From positions 2,801,001-2,865,000 of the forward strand of contig NZ_CP029761.1 of the NCBI RefSeq assembly GCF_006874585.1: 64,000 bases of DNA, in the 5' to 3' direction. Below, one piece after another: positions 61,756-64,000 of this stretch. The translations under genes were made by a program, and so were the position numbers. The notes beneath the pieces are model-generated. The model did not search any database, was not told where the DNA came from, and saw nothing but the letters and a program-made list of their open reading frames with translations. Every line of letters starts with the position of its first letter. Position 1 is the first letter of the stretch. The stretch is from Sphingomonas sp. IC081. Its GTDB lineage: Bacteria; Pseudomonadota; Alphaproteobacteria; Sphingomonadales; Sphingomonadaceae.

Positions 61756-64000
61756 CGTGCGGGGTCCAGCGTCAGGCGGTCCAGCATCCACAGCGGATCG
61801 GGGCCGGGCTGCGCAAAGCTGAAATAGAGATCGTGCGGGCCCGCCTGCACCGGAAGGACAGCCGTGAGCGTGCGGACACCCGGATTGCCGGCCGCCTCGC
61901 CCAGCGGCACGCGGGCCACGATCGGGCCATCGGCCTTGTCCAGCCGGACCAGCAGTTCGCCAGCCCGGGTCCCGGGCTTGTCGAACACCAGTTTCGCCAG
62001 GTCCGCGCCGATCTGGTAGTTGAACGGCACTTGCCCGACTTCCGCGGTCAGCCCCGCGATCCCGGCGAGCGGAGCGCCGCGCCAGATCCAGCAAGGATGG
62101 AAAATATCGCCCCAGAACACCGCCCGCTTGCCCTGCGCCGGCGCATCGTCTTCCGGGCGCAGCGGCACCGCGCGCGAACAGAGTTCCAGCTGCGAGGCTC
62201 GGCGCGTGCGGGTCATGGCGGCGGAAAGCGTCCAGCCCTTCTCCTCGCCGAACGGCTCGGTGCCGAGGAAGCTGCGGGTGCGCAGCACGGTCCCGGGTGC
62301 GAGCGTCAGCGGCGCCGCATAAGCGGGTGAACTGGCCAGCGGCGCGCTGCCGTCGGTGGTGTAGTGCAGCGTGCCCGCCTTCACCGGCTGTTCCAGGCTG
62401 GCCGCGATCCTGTCGCCGGCCGCCGTGAACGTGCCCAGCGCCTCAAGCGGCGTGCGGTCATAGCCGATGCCCATGGCCTTCTCGCGCGCCAGTTCGGCCG
62501 GCAGGCGCGCGGCGAACTCATCCCACTGCCGGCGCTCCGGCGCGGTCCAGGCGATTTCGGCGAGCATGGCGGCGCGCGGCCACATCTGCCGCTCCATGAT
62601 CTCGCCCGTGCGCATGTGTTCGGTCCAGAGGTTCGCCTGGACGCCGAGGATATGCGCGCGCTCGCCGTCGCTCAGCCGCTGCGGCAGAACCGGCGTCTCG
62701 TAGAAGCTCTTCCAGTCGATCACCTCGCCCCGGCCTGGCGGCTCGTCGGCGGACATCGACTGCATGTGATCCAGATAGAAGTCCGGCGAGGGCGAAAGCA
62801 CCGCGTCGTGCCCGGCCTTGGCAGCGACGATGCCGCCCTCGATGCCGTGCCACGACATGACCGTGGCCGAAGGCGGCACGTGGCCTTCGAGGATCTCGTC
62901 CCAGCCGACGATCTTGCGGCCCCTGGCCGCAAGGTAATCGCCGATGCGGGCGATGAACCAGCCTTGCAGCTCGCCCTCGTTCCTGAGGCCAAGCGCCTTG
63001 ATCCGGGCCTGCGCGCGCGGATCGGCGATCCACTGCGCCTTCACCGCCTCGTCGCCGCCGACATGGATATAGGTGGAAGGGAACAGGTCGATCACCTCGT
63101 CCAGCACGTCTTCCAGGAAAGCGAAGGTCGCCTCCTCGGTGTTGAACAGGTTCTCGTAGACGCCCCAGTCGGCGCCCGGCACTTTCGCCGGATCGGCCGC
63201 GGCGGCGAGCATGGGATAGGCCGCAATGGCCGCCGTTGCGTGGCCCGGCATCTCGATCTCGGGCACGATGGTCACGTGGCGCTCGGCCGCATAGGCCACG
63301 ATCTCGCGGATCTCGGCCTTGGTGTAGAAACCTCCGTAGCGCACGGGATGACCCTGCGCGTCGGTTCCGGCAGCCCCGGCCGGACGGCGCCAGGCACCGA
63401 CCGCGATCAGGCGCGGATACCTGTCGATCGGGATGCGCCAACCCTGATCATCGGTCAGGTGCCAATGCAGCACGTTGAGCTTGTCCGCCGCCATGCGGTC
63501 GATCAAGACCTTCACGAAGGCTGCCGACTGGAAATGGCGCGCGGAATCGAGCATCAGCCCGCGCCAGGCAAAGGCCGGGGCATCGTCGATGACCATGGCC
63601 GCGATCGTGCCGTCCTTGGAGGCGGCAATCAGCTGCCAGAGCGTTTCCGCACCGTAGAACAGCCCGGCGTCGGTGCCGGCCTCGATGGTGACGGCACCGG
63701 GCGTCACCGTCAGCCGATAGGCTTCCGCGCCTGCGACCGCCGAATTGCGGCGAAAGCGGATGCGCCCCCCGGACGAGGCGGCCAGCTGCGGCGCGCCGGT
63801 ATGGCGGAGGAGGTCTGCCAGCCGGCGCGCCGCCGCCCGTTCGCCGCTGTCTGTCGCCGCAATGCGGGCATGGCGGAAATCGAACCGCCCCTGCTGCGGC
63901 TCGACTTTCGCCGGAAGCGGAAGCAAGGGCGGAGAGGCCGCCTCGGCCTCCCCGGAAACGGGCCCGCAAGCGAGCCCGAAAACGACAGCGGCGACGAGGA
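61752..64000 (-). CDS. Beta-N-acetylhexosaminidase (GH20), N-terminus off window
   Basis: Hydrolyses terminal N-acetylhexosamine from chitobiose, peptidoglycan or glycans. The catalytic (beta/alpha)8 barrel shows LNVLHWHLTDDQGWRIPIDR, VPEIEMPGHATAAIAAYP and the Asp-Glu catalytic pair in YIHVGGDEAVKA, followed by QGWFIARIGDYL. Before the barrel there is the GH20b-type N-terminal domain. The frame stays open to the window end, where the translated tail (LVAAVVFGLACGPVSGE) looks like an export signal with a possible lipidated Cys. The start codon is therefore outside, and the first visible codons should not be taken as the start. Its stop overlaps the PTS gene. Confidence 0.94.
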   Translation of the reverse strand, partial: LVAAVVFGLACGPVSGEAEAASPPLLPLPAKVEPQQGRFDFRHARIAATDSGERAAARRLADLLRHTGAPQLAASSGGRIRFRRNSAVAGAEAYRLTVTPGAVTIEAGTDAGLFYGAETLWQLIAASKDGTIAAMVIDDAPAFAWRGLMLDSARHFQSAAFVKVLIDRMAADKLNVLHWHLTDDQGWRIPIDRYPRLIAVGAWRRPAGAAGTDAQGHPVRYGGFYTKAEIREIVAYAAERHVTIVPEIEMPGHATAAIAAYPMLAAAADPAKVPGADWGVYENLFNTEEATFAFLEDVLDEVIDLFPSTYIHVGGDEAVKAQWIADPRAQARIKALGLRNEGELQGWFIARIGDYLAARGRKIVGWDEILEGHVPPSATVMSWHGIEGGIVAAKAGHDAVLSPSPDFYLDHMQSMSADEPPGRGEVIDWKSFYETPVLPQRLSDGERAHILGVQANLWTEHMRTGEIMERQMWPRAAMLAEIAWTAPERRQWDEFAARLPAELAREKAMGIGYDRTPLEALGTFTAAGDRIAASLEQPVKAGTLHYTTDGSAPLASSPAYAAPLTLAPGTVLRTRSFLGTEPFGEEKGWTLSAAMTRTRRASQLELCSRAVPLRPEDDAPAQGKRAVFWGDIFHPCWIWRGAPLAGIAGLTAEVGQVPFNYQIGADLAKLVFDKPGTRAGELLVRLDKADGPIVARVPLGEAAGNPGVRTLTAVLPVQAGPHDLYFSFAQPGPDPLWMLDRLTLDPAR

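Overview
The window is a stretch of high-GC bacterial chromosome with no insertion sequence, phage gene, integrase or CRISPR array that I could see. Gene content points to an alphaproteobacterium of the Sphingomonadales, probably Novosphingobium-like. The cues are a UPF0262 protein, a 41-residue cysteine-free L36, a hisC-tyrA pair, a metX-GNAT-metW operon, an Anbu protease operon, an NDUFA9-like protein and a cobalamin-riboswitch cob operon. This assignment is by inference from gene content; no marker gene such as 16S rRNA lies in the window.

Layout: bases 1-3304 carry the end of a possible carbohydrate-active enzyme, uxaC, a fructuronate reductase-type dehydrogenase and a small RNase H-like protein. 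Bases 3341-7434 (minus) hold the Anbu operon: ATP-grasp, alpha-E, transglutaminase, Anbu. Bases 7575-11998 hold a HAD hydrolase, rpmJ, two DUF4136-like envelope proteins, an M14 carboxypeptidase and a degenerate RBBP9-type hydrolase. Bases 12153-16977 (minus) hold an MCP coupled to an OprB-type porin, then UPF0262, a GH25-like protein and cdd. dnaB follows at 17232. Bases 18955-25779 form a divergent cluster of NCS1 permease, aminotransferase and hyuB-hyuA. ftsH ends at a strong terminator, followed by a gene-poor 0.5 kb and tRNA-Leu(CAG).

Bases 28749-35576 are mixed: an NDUFA9-like protein, a GST, a ParA-like ATPase, two VOC proteins, a two-helix membrane protein and a sterol desaturase-like hydroxylase. 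Amino-acid genes follow: metX-GNAT-metW (minus) and divergent hisC-tyrA (plus). Bases 39674-42685 are ftsE-ftsX-ydcF-plsC (minus). Bases 42847-47076 hold a zinc-ribbon protein, a flagellin and a second MCP. Bases 47210-55776 are the cobalamin region: an eight-gene minus-strand operon behind a B12 riboswitch, with cobB divergent. The window ends with a TPR-sulfotransferase and a translationally coupled N-acetylglucosamine module (GH20 hexosaminidase, EIIA-HPr-EI fusion, EIICB).

How it fits together: both ends are sugar catabolism (uronates at the left, chitin- or peptidoglycan-derived GlcNAc at the right). The middle is housekeeping (replication, proteolysis, division, Met/His/Tyr synthesis, B12). 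Most operons use 1-13 bp gene overlaps, and these decided many of the start codons chosen here.
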